Below are positions 7,073 to 14,746 of a DNA stretch of 64,000 nt, one piece after another. A model generated the notes under the pieces. The model was not told the origin of the DNA and ran no database searches. It worked only from the letters and a program-made list of their open reading frames with translations. The first letter of the stretch is position 1. Each line of letters starts with the position of its first letter. Source of the stretch: Streptomyces pluripotens. GTDB taxonomy: Bacteria; Actinomycetota; Actinomycetes; Streptomycetales; Streptomycetaceae. Both the position numbers and the translations under genes were made by a program. Where the stretch lies: NCBI RefSeq assembly GCF_000802245.2, contig NZ_CP021080.1:1364001-1428000 (forward strand). Reading direction: 5' to 3'.

Positions 7073-8476
7073 ATGAGCGCCCGCACCCACAAGCCGCACG
7101 AGATCGTCGAACAGGCGCTCGCGCTGTCCCGGGCCGACGGCTGTGTCGTCATCGCCGACGAACACTCCACCGCGAACCTGCGCTGGGCGGGCAACGCGCT
7201 CACCACGAACGGTGTGACGCGGGGTCGTACGATCACCGTGATCGCGACCGTGGACGGCGCCGAAGGCACTGCCTCCGGTGTCGTGTCCCGGTCGGCGGTC
7301 AGCGCGCAGGAACTGGAGCCGCTGGTACGGGCCGCCGAGGCAGCCGCGCGGGGGGCCGGGCCCGCCGAGGACGCGCAGCCCCTGGTGAGCGGTGTGCCGG
7401 AGTCACCCGACTTCACGGACGCGCCCGACGAGACCTCCTCGGCAGTGTTCACCAGCTTCGCCCCGGCGCTCGGTGAGGCCTTCGCGCGCGCACGCGCCGG
7501 GGGCCGGGAACTGTACGGCTTCGCCAACCACGAGCTGGTGTCAACCTACGTGGGCACGTCCACCGGGCTCCGGCTCAGGCACGATCAGCCCACCGGCACA
7601 ATGGAGTTGAACGCCAAATCGCACGATCACACGCGCTCGGCGTGGGCCGGCCGGTCCACGCGGGACTTCAAGGACGTCGATCCGGGGGCGCTGGACGCCG
7701 AACTGGCCGTGCGGCTCGGCTGGGCGAAGCGGCGCGTGGAGCTGCCCGCCGGCCGCTACGAGACACTGCTGCCGCCGACGGCCGTCGCGGACCTGCTGAT
7801 CTACCAGCTGTGGTCGGCGTCGGGCCGGGACGCCGCCGAAGGACGGACGGTGTTCTCCAAGCCGGGCGGGGGCACGCGCGTCGGCGAGCGGCTGAGCGAG
7901 CTGCCGCTGACCCTGCGCAGCGACCCGAACGAGCCGGGGCTGGAATGCGCGCCCTTCGTGATCGCCCATTCCTCCGGGGGTGACCAGTCGGTGTTCGACA
8001 ACGGGCTGCCGACGCCCGCCACCGAATGGATCAGCCAGGGTGTCCTCAGCCACCTGACGACGACCCGGCACAGCGCAGCGCTGACCGGGCTGCCCGTCGC
8101 TCCGGCGGTCGGGAACCTGGTCCTGGACGGCGGTGGCGACCGTTCCCTGGAAGAGATGGTCGCGGACACGAACGGCAGTGGGCCCTGCCTGCTGCTCACC
8201 TGCCTGTGGTACATCCGCGAGGTCGACCCGGCGACGCTGCTGCTCACGGGCCTGACCCGGGACGGCGTCTACCTCGTGGAGAACGGTGAGGTGACCGGTC
8301 AGGTGAACAACTTCCGGTTCAACGAGTCGCCGGTGAGCCTGCTGGGGCGAGCCACGCAGGCGGGGCGCACCGAGAAGACGCTGCCACGGGAGTGGAGCGA
8401 CTGGTTCACCCGGGCCGCGATGCCTGCGCTGCGGATCCCCGATTTCAACATGAGCTCTGTCAGCCAGGGCGTATAA
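7073..8476 (+). CDS. tldE: TldE (PmbA) metalloprotease partner
   Basis: A 467-residue PmbA/TldE protein, partner of TldD in the heterodimeric protease. It aligns along the family's whole length: N-terminal alpha/beta domain, a central GFANHELVSTYVGTSTG strand region, and a C-terminal beta-barrel ending near NNFRFNESP. As usual for TldE it lacks the HExxxH zinc motif. The ATG at 7073 overlaps a TGA in an ATGA. The bases before it read as codons for TTQEAGR and stop, the typical end of an actinobacterial TldD, so the ribosome-binding site GGAGG lies inside a relic of the original tldD terminus. The gene was therefore once translationally coupled to tldD. Confidence 0.93.
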   Translation: MSARTHKPHEIVEQALALSRADGCVVIADEHSTANLRWAGNALTTNGVTRGRTITVIATVDGAEGTASGVVSRSAVSAQELEPLVRAAEAAARGAGPAEDAQPLVSGVPESPDFTDAPDETSSAVFTSFAPALGEAFARARAGGRELYGFANHELVSTYVGTSTGLRLRHDQPTGTMELNAKSHDHTRSAWAGRSTRDFKDVDPGALDAELAVRLGWAKRRVELPAGRYETLLPPTAVADLLIYQLWSASGRDAAEGRTVFSKPGGGTRVGERLSELPLTLRSDPNEPGLECAPFVIAHSSGGDQSVFDNGLPTPATEWISQGVLSHLTTTRHSAALTGLPVAPAVGNLVLDGGGDRSLEEMVADTNGSGPCLLLTCLWYIREVDPATLLLTGLTRDGVYLVENGEVTGQVNNFRFNESPVSLLGRATQAGRTEKTLPREWSDWFTRAAMPALRIPDFNMSSVSQGV

Positions 8477-8490
8477 CCTCGTAGGCGTTC

Positions 8491-8522
8491 GTGGTCGGGT
8501 GCCCTGCGGGTCATCCGACCAC
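8491..8522 (+). terminator. Hairpin after tldE / in the tyrS leader
   Basis: An 11-bp stem with one G-U pair (GTGGTCGGGTG with CATCCGACCAC) around a 10-nt loop, between the tldE stop and the tyrS ribosome-binding site. There is no T tract, as is common in Streptomyces. It could terminate tldE transcripts or act in the tyrS leader. No T-box features were seen. Confidence 0.55.
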
Positions 8523-8552
8523 CCGAAGATCTTCCAAGGAGACACGAGAACC

Positions 8553-9821
8553 GTGACGGACATCGTCGACGAGCTGAAGTGGCGGGGGCTCATCGCCCTC
8601 TCCACGGACGAGGACGCACTGCGCAAGGCGTTCGCGGACGGTCCCGTCACGTTCTATTGCGGCTTCGACCCGACTGCGCCCAGCCTGCACCTCGGCAACC
8701 TCGTGCAGATCCTGACGATGCGCCGCATCCAGGAGGCGGGGAACCGGCCGCTGGCGCTGGTCGGGGGAGCCACGGGCCTGATCGGTGACCCGAAGCCCAC
8801 CGCCGAGCGCACGCTGAACTCGCCGGAGGTCGTGGCGGGCTGGGTGGGGCGGTTGCGGGCCCAGATCGAGCCGCTGCTGCACTTCGACGGACCGAACGCC
8901 GCGGTGATGGTCAACAACCTGGACTGGACCCAGGGTCTGTCGGCCATCGAGTTCCTGCGGGACGTGGGCAAGCACTTCCGGGTCAACAAGATGATCGCCA
9001 AGGAGGCCGTATCCCGGCGGCTCAACTCCGACGCGGGCATCAGCTACACCGAGTTCAGCTACCAGATCCTGCAGGGCATGGACTTCCTGGAGCTGTACCG
9101 GCGCCACGGCTGCACACTGCAGACCGGCGGCAGCGACCAGTGGGGCAACCTCACCTCCGGCACTGACCTGATCCACCGGGTCGAGCCGGACGCGGCGGTG
9201 CACGCACTGGGCACGCCGCTGATCACCAAGGCAGACGGCACCAAGTTCGGCAAGACCGAGTCCGGCACAGTCTGGCTGGACCCCGAGATGACCACGCCCT
9301 ACGCGTTCTACCAGTTCTGGGTCAACGCGGACGACCGGGACGTGTCGAAGTTCCTGCGCATCTTCAGCTTCAGGTCCCGTGAGGAGATCGAAGAGCTGGA
9401 GCGGCAGACCGAGGAGCGTCCGCAGGCCCGGGCCGCCCAGCGGGCGCTCGCCGAGGAGCTGACGACGCTGGTGCACGGCGCCGACCAGACGGCCGCTGTG
9501 ATCGCCGCGTCCAAGGCCCTGTTCGGTCAGGGCGAGCTGGCGGAGCTGAACGAGAAGACGCTGGCAGCCGCGCTGTCCGAGGTGCCACATATCCAGGTCA
9601 CCGAGCCGGGTCTGGTGACCGACCTGTTCGCCGAGGTCGGCCTGGTGGCCAGCAAGTCCGCTGCGCGCCGGACGGTGAAGGAAGGCGGGGCCTACGTGAA
9701 CAACGCCAAGGTCACCGCGGAGGACGCCGTTCCGGCGCGGGAGGACCTGCTGCACGGCCGCTGGCTGGTGCTGCGGCGGGGCAAGAAGAACCTGGCCGCG
9801 GTGGAGGTCACCGGCGCGTAG
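8553..9821 (+). CDS. tyrS: Tyrosyl-tRNA synthetase
   Basis: A 422-residue class I aminoacyl-tRNA synthetase that charges tRNA-Tyr in the cytoplasm. The HIGH-type signature appears as PSLHLGN near residue 50 and the KMSKS-type signature as KFGKT near residue 232. The tyrosine-site segments (YTEFSYQILQGMDF and QTGGSDQWGN) are present, and an S4-like RNA-binding domain closes the protein (SAARRTVKEGGAYVNN). The GTG start at 8553 follows AAGGAGA by 10 bp. It sits alone between hairpins at 8491 and 9825, so it is probably a single transcription unit. It is the only copy in the window. Confidence 0.96.
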   Translation: MTDIVDELKWRGLIALSTDEDALRKAFADGPVTFYCGFDPTAPSLHLGNLVQILTMRRIQEAGNRPLALVGGATGLIGDPKPTAERTLNSPEVVAGWVGRLRAQIEPLLHFDGPNAAVMVNNLDWTQGLSAIEFLRDVGKHFRVNKMIAKEAVSRRLNSDAGISYTEFSYQILQGMDFLELYRRHGCTLQTGGSDQWGNLTSGTDLIHRVEPDAAVHALGTPLITKADGTKFGKTESGTVWLDPEMTTPYAFYQFWVNADDRDVSKFLRIFSFRSREEIEELERQTEERPQARAAQRALAEELTTLVHGADQTAAVIAASKALFGQGELAELNEKTLAAALSEVPHIQVTEPGLVTDLFAEVGLVASKSAARRTVKEGGAYVNNAKVTAEDAVPAREDLLHGRWLVLRRGKKNLAAVEVTGA

Positions 9822-9824
9822 TGC

Positions 9825-9869
9825 CGCAGGGGCACGGGCGGCCCATCGGCACGGCCCCGCGCCCCTGCG
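9825..9869. terminator. Bidirectional terminator between tyrS and the GlsB-type gene
   Basis: Nine-base arms CGCAGGGGC (9825-9833) and GCCCCTGCG (9861-9869) pair perfectly around a GC-rich loop. The hairpin lies between the ends of two convergent genes and can serve both. Confidence 0.7.
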
Positions 9870-9876
9870 CACCGCT

Positions 9877-10161
9877 TCAGGCTCGGGCCTGCAGCTTCTT
9901 CTTGCCCAGCGTCCCCATGTAGAGGGCGTCGACGGCGGCGACGATGATGACCGCGGCCACGAGTTGGAAGAGGTGACGGCTCCAGTCGACGCCACTGGTC
10001 GCCGCGACGCCCAAGGCCCGGGCGACGGCGTTGCCCACGATGGCGCCCAGCATGCCGCAGATGGTCGTCAGCCACAGCGGGCTGTGCTGCTTGCCCGGGA
10101 TGATCGCCTTGGCGATGAGGCCCAGCACGAATCCCACGATGATCGCCCACAACCAGCCCAT
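9877..10161 (-). CDS. GlsB/YeaQ/YmgE family membrane protein
   Basis: A 94-residue small membrane protein of the transglycosylase-associated (GlsB/YeaQ/YmgE) family. It has three hydrophobic segments: about residues 3-20 (LWAIIVGFVLGLIAKAI), 29-52 (LWLTTICGMLGAIVGNAVAR) and 65-84 (LFQLVAAVIIVAAVDALYMG). The conserved pattern GLIAKAIIPG...G...IGN is visible. These proteins are associated with general stress responses in several bacteria, and the molecular role is not settled. The ATG follows GAGGAGG by 5 bp. It is convergent with tyrS and divergent from the DUF3099 gene. Confidence 0.85.
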   Translation of the reverse strand: MGWLWAIIVGFVLGLIAKAIIPGKQHSPLWLTTICGMLGAIVGNAVARALGVAATSGVDWSRHLFQLVAAVIIVAAVDALYMGTLGKKKLQARA

Positions 10162-10407
10162 GCTGCCTCCTCGTACGAACTCGACGTGAGCATTACGGAC
10201 AGTGTGGGTTGGTGCGTCGTACGGCGCATGTCAGGTTCCGCCGTACGCGGCACGGCCGGACGGTGTTACCGCAGGCAGGGGAGGACCCGGTCTCGAAGGC
10301 GGCGCAGCCGCGGCGTACCGTGGAAAGGATTCCGGCCCGGTTCTTCGCCGGGCGTGGACAGCAGTGCGGGCCGGTGGGTGTCCGATGCGGGCGGATGGTG
10401 GAATGCG

Positions 10408-10818
10408 ATGCGGAAGCAGCACGGCGATGGCGTCCGGGTGTTCCGGATCACCGGAGCCCGGACGGGACTCGCCGAGGACGTCCGGGGTCGGCAGCGTCGG
10501 TACGTCATTTCGATGACGATCCGCACCCTGTCCGTGATCCTCGCGGTCTCGCTGTGGAACGTCGAGCGGTACGTCGCGATCGTCGCGCTGGTGCTCGGTG
10601 CGCTCCTCCCCTATGTCGCCGTGGTGATCGCGAACGCCGGCCGGGAGAAGCCGCCTTCCCTGCCCTCGACGTTCGTCACCAGGCCCATGCGTACGGTGAT
10701 CATGCCACCGCAGGCCGAGGAGGAGCAGGCGGAGGATGAGCAGGCGGAATCCGTAGCGGAAGACGTGTCCGCGGATTCCGCTGCCGGGATGCACGGCAAG
10801 CGGTCCGACCACGGGTGA
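10408..10818 (+). CDS. DUF3099 membrane protein
   Basis: A 136-residue protein of the actinobacterial DUF3099 family, function unknown. After a short basic N-terminus it has a typical ITGARTGLAEDVRGRQRRYV block. Two membrane segments follow, at about residues 33-50 (VISMTIRTLSVILAVSLW) and 55-75 (YVAIVALVLGALLPYVAVVIA). The C-terminal tail is acidic (EEEQAEDEQAESVAEDVSAD). The ATG at 10408 is preferred over the long open frame upstream, because that part is antisense to the GlsB-type gene and lacks family similarity. It is transcribed alone. Confidence 0.82.
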   Translation: MRKQHGDGVRVFRITGARTGLAEDVRGRQRRYVISMTIRTLSVILAVSLWNVERYVAIVALVLGALLPYVAVVIANAGREKPPSLPSTFVTRPMRTVIMPPQAEEEQAEDEQAESVAEDVSADSAAGMHGKRSDHG

Positions 10819-10983
10819 GCACGTCCACCGAAGTGCCCGTGACCAGGTGCCGCAGAAGGGCGAACCGGTCACGCGCCAAGCTCAAGAAAAGCTCAGATCA
10901 ATCATGAAGTTCCGGTGCCGGGTGGCGGGTCACCCGTGACATACTGCGTACGCGCTCCGCATCCCCCGTCGGAGCGACGGACC

Positions 10984-11019
10984 GACGCCGGGCAGCTCCC
11001 CCCGTGGCTGCCCGGCGTC
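10984..11019 (+). terminator. 13-bp hairpin upstream of the small Cys protein gene
   Basis: Perfect 13-bp arms, GACGCCGGGCAGC and GCTGCCCGGCGTC, around a 10-nt C-rich loop, followed by GCCTTGTTCG. It is 165 bp after the DUF3099 stop and 45 bp before the next gene. It could terminate the first or act as a leader attenuator of the second. Confidence 0.5.
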
Positions 11020-11064
11020 GCCTTGTTCGTGCCTGTTTCCGTGAGACGAACTCGAGACGAACCG

Positions 11065-11283
11065 GTGAGTGACGAGACCCCGATCTGCTCCGCCAAGGGC
11101 TGCTCCGCCGACGCCGGATGGGTGCTGGCGTGGAACAATCCGAAGATCCATACGCCGGAGCGGCGCAAGACGTGGCTCGCGTGCGAGGACCACCGCGAGC
11201 ACCTGTCGCAGTTCCTCGGCGTGCGGGGGTTCTTGAAGGACGTGGTGAGGTTCGCGGAGTGGCGGGCACCGGAAGGGCCCTGA
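11065..11283 (+). CDS. Small Cys-containing actinobacterial protein
   Basis: A 72-residue conserved hypothetical starting SDETPICSAKGCSADAGWVL after the initiator. Three Cys (CSAKGC and WLACEDH) and His residues (ACEDHREH) suggest a metal-binding treble-clef-like fold. It contains the conserved-looking block AWNNPKIHTPERRKTWLACEDHR. I recognise it only as a small protein common in Streptomyces, not its function. GTG at 11065 is chosen, and GTG at 11041 in the same frame would add eight residues. It is convergent with moaA and shares a hairpin with it at 11288. Confidence 0.7.
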   Translation: MSDETPICSAKGCSADAGWVLAWNNPKIHTPERRKTWLACEDHREHLSQFLGVRGFLKDVVRFAEWRAPEGP

Positions 11284-11287
11284 CGTC

Positions 11288-11315
11288 CCGGCCGTCGTCA
11301 GCCGCCGACGGCCGG
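11288..11315. terminator. Bidirectional terminator next to moaA
   Basis: Perfect 10-bp arms CCGGCCGTCG and CGACGGCCGG around an 8-nt loop, in the 32-bp gap between two convergent genes. Confidence 0.7.
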
Positions 11316-12305
11316 TCAGCCGCCGATCGCCGACATGGGCCGGTCCGGCTGGACGAACGACGGGTCGTCCAGGCCCGCGCCCGCCTTCTTCCCCCACATC
11401 GCCAGCCGCCAGATGCCGGCGATCTCCTCATCCGCGGCGCCGGAGCGCAGGGCGGCACGGAGGTCGGTCTCCTCGGTGGCGAACAGGCAGGTGCGTATCT
11501 GGCCGTCGGCGGTGAGGCGGGTACGGTCGCAGGCCGCGCAGAACGGGCGGGTGACCGAGGCGATCACGCCGACCCGGTGCGGGCCGCCGTCCACCAGCCA
11601 GCGCTCCGCCGGTGCCGAGCCGCGCTCGTCCGTGCCCTCGGGGGTGAGATCGAAGCGGGTACGCAGGGAGGCCAAGATGTCTCCGGCGGTGACCATGCCC
11701 TCGCGCTTCCAGCCGTGCTGGGCGTCCAGGGGCATCTGCTCGATGAACCGCAGCTCGTAGTCGTGTTCGACAGCCCAGGTCAGCAGGTCGGGGGCTTCGT
11801 CTTCGTTCAGGCCCGGCATCAGGACCGAGTTGACCTTGACCGGGGTGAGGCCGGCCTCGCGGGCGGCCCGGAGACCTTCCAGGACGTCCCCGTGACGGTC
11901 GCGACGGGTGAGGGTCTTGAAGACGTCCGGGCGGAGGGTGTCCAGAGAGATGTTGACCCGGTCCAGGCCGGCCGCCTTGAGCGCGGTCGCGGTGCGCTTG
12001 AGGCCGATGCCATTGGTAGTGAGGGACATCTGGGGACGAGGGGAGAGAGCCGCGACGCGCTCGACGATACCGACCAACCCCGGGCGGAGCAGTGGCTCGC
12101 CGCCGGTGAAACGGACCTCCTCGATGCCGAGCAGGCGGACCGCGATGTCAATGAGGCGGACGATCTCGTCGTCCGTGAGTAGATCGGGCTTGGCCAGCCA
12201 CTGCAGTCCCTCTTCGGGCATGCAGTACGTGCAGCGCAGATTGCACCGGTCCGTCAGCGAGACCCTCAGATCGGTGGCCACTCGGCCGTAGGTGTCGATG
12301 AGCAC
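11316..12305 (-). CDS. moaA: GTP 3',8-cyclase MoaA
   Basis: A 329-residue radical-SAM enzyme catalysing the first step of molybdenum cofactor synthesis, converting GTP to 3',8-cyclo-GTP. The radical-SAM cluster motif is C21-x3-C25-x2-C28 (DRCNLRCTYCMPE). The GGEP SAM-binding motif (FTGGEPLLRPGL) follows near residue 67. The C-terminal second-cluster cysteines are in FCAACDRTRLTADGQIRTC. The protein lacks the C-terminal GG that activates in trans in some species and ends in AIGG, which does fit that role. No other moa gene is nearby. Confidence 0.95.
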   Translation of the reverse strand: MLIDTYGRVATDLRVSLTDRCNLRCTYCMPEEGLQWLAKPDLLTDDEIVRLIDIAVRLLGIEEVRFTGGEPLLRPGLVGIVERVAALSPRPQMSLTTNGIGLKRTATALKAAGLDRVNISLDTLRPDVFKTLTRRDRHGDVLEGLRAAREAGLTPVKVNSVLMPGLNEDEAPDLLTWAVEHDYELRFIEQMPLDAQHGWKREGMVTAGDILASLRTRFDLTPEGTDERGSAPAERWLVDGGPHRVGVIASVTRPFCAACDRTRLTADGQIRTCLFATEETDLRAALRSGAADEEIAGIWRLAMWGKKAGAGLDDPSFVQPDRPMSAIGG

Positions 12306-12426
12306 GTGGGCCCCCTCCCTCTCCCGGTCATTTTCCGATCACTCATTCTCGGCCACGGGTGAGTCGTCCGTCACCTGCGAGCCTACGTGAGACCGCCGGC
12401 GCCGACAGCGGCCGGATCCCACGAGG

Positions 12427-12446
12427 TACGACGCGGCCGCGTCGTA
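12427..12446 (-). terminator. Terminator after the symporter operon
   Basis: A perfect 20-bp palindrome (TACGACGCGG and its complement with no loop) lies 42 bp beyond the symporter stop codon and between it and the moaA promoter region. It can fold as a hairpin in either direction, most likely ending the symporter transcript. Confidence 0.6.
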
Positions 12447-12487
12447 GGACCGTACAGGCCCTCGCGACGCGGCCGTCCGGACGGAGC

Positions 12488-14113
12488 TCAGTGTGCTCCG
12501 GTGCCGGTCAGGGACCGCACCTCCAGTTCGGCGTACTTGCCGGGGTCCGGGACCTCCTTCGACAGCAGGGTCCCCACGGCGCCGAGCAGGAAGCCGACCG
12601 GGATGGAGATGATCCCGGGGTTGTTCAGCGGGAACCAGTGGAAGTCGACGTCCGGGAACATCGAAGCCGGTCTTCCGGACACCACCGGGGAGAACAGCAC
12701 CAGGCCGACCGCGGTGACCAGGCCGCCGTAGATCGACCAGAGGGCGCCGGAAGTGGTGAACCGCTTCCAGAACAGGCTGTAGAGGATGGTCGGCAGGTTG
12801 GCGGAAGCCGCGACCGCGAAGGCGAGGGCCACCAGGCCCGCCACGTTCAGGTCACGGGCGAGGGCACCGAGGACGATCGAGACGGCTCCGATGCCGGCCG
12901 TCGCCCAGCGTGCCGCGCCGAGCTCCTGTCCCTCGGTGGCCTGGCCCTTCTTGATGACGTTCGCGTAGATGTCGTGCGCGAAGGAGGAGGACGAGGCGAG
13001 GGTGAGGCCGGCGACGACCGCGAGGATCGTGGCGAAGGCGACGGCCGAGATCGTGGCGAGCAGGACGGCGCCCCACTCGGAGTCCACTCCCCCGAGGTGG
13101 AGGGCGAGGAGGGGGGCCGCCGTGTTGCCCGCCTTGTTGGAGGCGGTGATCTCGTCCGGGCTGATCAGTGCGGCTGCCCCGAAGCCGAGGGCGAGGGTCA
13201 TCAGGTAGAAGACACCGATCAGGCCGATCGCCCAGATCACGGACTTACGGGCAGCTTTGGCGGTGGGCACGGTGTAGAAGCGGATCAGGATGTGCGGCAG
13301 GCCCGCGGTGCCGAGCACCAGGGCGATGCCGAGCGAGAGGAAGTCCAGTTTTGTGGTGCCGGTGGCGCCGTACTTCAGACCGGGCTCCAGAAACGCAGTT
13401 CCCCGGCCACTGTTGCCGGCGGCCCTGCCGAGCAGGTCCGAGATGTTGAAGTGGAATTTCAGCAGGACCAGGAAGGTCAGCAGCAGGGCACCCGCGATCA
13501 GCAGGACCGCCTTGACCATCTGGACCCAGGTGGTGCCCTTCATACCACCGACGGTGACGTACACGATCATCAGGACGCCGACCAGGGCGACGATGCCGAT
13601 CTTGCCGCTCTTGCTGGTGATGCCGAGCAGCAGCGAGACGAGGACGCCTGCGCCCGCCATCTGTGCGAGCAGGTAGAAGATCGAGACGACGATCGTGGAG
13701 GTGCCGGCGGCCGTACGAACGGGGCGCTGGCGCATCCGGTAGGCCAGCACGTCACCCATGGTGTAGCGGCCCGAGTTGCGCAGCGGCTCGGCAACCAGGA
13801 GCAGCGCAACGAGCCAGGCGACCAGGAAGCCGACGGAGTAGAGGAAGCCGTCGTAGCCGAAGAGGGCGATGGCACCGGCGATGCCGAGGAAGGACGCGGC
13901 GGACATGTAGTCGCCGGACACGGCGAGGCCATTCTGGAAGCCGGTGAACTGCCGTCCACCGGCGTAGAAGTCGGCGGCGTTCCTGGTCTGACGGCCTGCC
14001 CAGATCGTGATGACGAGCGTCGCGGCGACGAACACCGCGAACAGGGTGACGATCACCGTCCGGTGCTCGCTCGCCTCGCCGGCGGCCAGCAGCGTGTGGG
14101 CTGCGATGTTCAC
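12488..14113 (-). CDS. Sodium/solute symporter, ActP (acetate permease) type
   Basis: A 541-residue polytopic membrane protein of the SSS family with about 13 hydrophobic segments. The region GRQTRNAADFYAGGRQFTGF, then GLAVSGDYMSAASFLGIAG, is typical of cation/acetate symporters such as ActP. The GTG start overlaps the stop of the DUF485 gene by 4 bp, which fixes it and implies translational coupling. DUF485-SSS pairs are a common acetate or monocarboxylate uptake unit. Substrate specificity for acetate is inferred from the pairing. A 20-bp palindrome follows the gene. Confidence 0.88.
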   Translation of the reverse strand: MNIAAHTLLAAGEASEHRTVIVTLFAVFVAATLVITIWAGRQTRNAADFYAGGRQFTGFQNGLAVSGDYMSAASFLGIAGAIALFGYDGFLYSVGFLVAWLVALLLVAEPLRNSGRYTMGDVLAYRMRQRPVRTAAGTSTIVVSIFYLLAQMAGAGVLVSLLLGITSKSGKIGIVALVGVLMIVYVTVGGMKGTTWVQMVKAVLLIAGALLLTFLVLLKFHFNISDLLGRAAGNSGRGTAFLEPGLKYGATGTTKLDFLSLGIALVLGTAGLPHILIRFYTVPTAKAARKSVIWAIGLIGVFYLMTLALGFGAAALISPDEITASNKAGNTAAPLLALHLGGVDSEWGAVLLATISAVAFATILAVVAGLTLASSSSFAHDIYANVIKKGQATEGQELGAARWATAGIGAVSIVLGALARDLNVAGLVALAFAVAASANLPTILYSLFWKRFTTSGALWSIYGGLVTAVGLVLFSPVVSGRPASMFPDVDFHWFPLNNPGIISIPVGFLLGAVGTLLSKEVPDPGKYAELEVRSLTGTGAH

Positions 14114-14487
14114 TCTGCGCTCTCCATCCGGGACTTGATGGCCTCGGCCCTGGGGTCGAGCTTGTCGGCGGCGTGCCGCGCGTACCACCAGGCGATGAGG
14201 AAGGTGGTGAGGAACTGGGCGAGTCCCAGCACGAGGGCGATGTTGACGTTGCCGGCCACCTTGGTGGCCATGAAGCCGCCCGCGTAGTTGGACAACAAGA
14301 CGTACAGCAGGTACCAGGTGACGAAGGCGGCGGTCAGTGGAAAGGCGAAGGAGCGGTGGACGCGGCGCAGTTCGCCGAACTCCACACTCCGCTGTACCTC
14401 GCAGAACTCGCCGGTGGAGGGAAGGGGGGCCCGCTGCGTCGCGGGCGGCGTCTCGGTGGTCAAGGAGTCTCCTGGTGTGAGTGACAT
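14110..14487 (-). CDS. DUF485 membrane protein, symporter partner
   Basis: A 125-residue DUF485 protein. After a hydrophilic N-terminus it has two membrane segments, at about residues 49-68 (FPLTAAFVTWYLLYVLLSNY) and 85-103 (ALVLGLAQFLTTFLIAWWY), with the conserved YARHAADKLDP after the second. DUF485 proteins nearly always precede acetate-type SSS symporters and are thought to assist them, but the mechanism is unknown. The stop overlaps the symporter start (GTGA). The promoter should lie in the 259-bp divergent region shared with the first subtilase. Confidence 0.88.
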   Translation of the reverse strand: MSLTPGDSLTTETPPATQRAPLPSTGEFCEVQRSVEFGELRRVHRSFAFPLTAAFVTWYLLYVLLSNYAGGFMATKVAGNVNIALVLGLAQFLTTFLIAWWYARHAADKLDPRAEAIKSRMESAE

Positions 14488-14746
14488 GCGCGTTTTCGAC
14501 CTCGCAGGACGTGGACCACGCGACCGGGAGTCACCGACCGACTCCCTTTCGTGATCACGGGGAGGGCACGATCCTGCTGGGCGTCCTGTCCGCCGTCACG
14601 GCGCCACGCGTGAAGCACTCCAAGTCCGTCGGGCTCTTTCGGAGACCGGGCACGGAAGATAGCTTCGGCCTGCACACTCGTCATGTACCTGCCCGAGCAC
14701 CACGTGCGTCTCGGGCGGTTCGGTATCCGGATGATGTGGAGATCCC

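Noticed and set aside
8477..8552. T-box riboswitch for tyrS
   Set aside because: The leader is only about 75 bp with one simple hairpin. No specifier loop or T-box sequence is present.
12359..14287. 642-codon plus-strand ORF
   Set aside because: Antisense to the SSS symporter. Composition is Gly/Glu/Arg/Asp/Gln-heavy, as expected from a complementary frame of a membrane gene.
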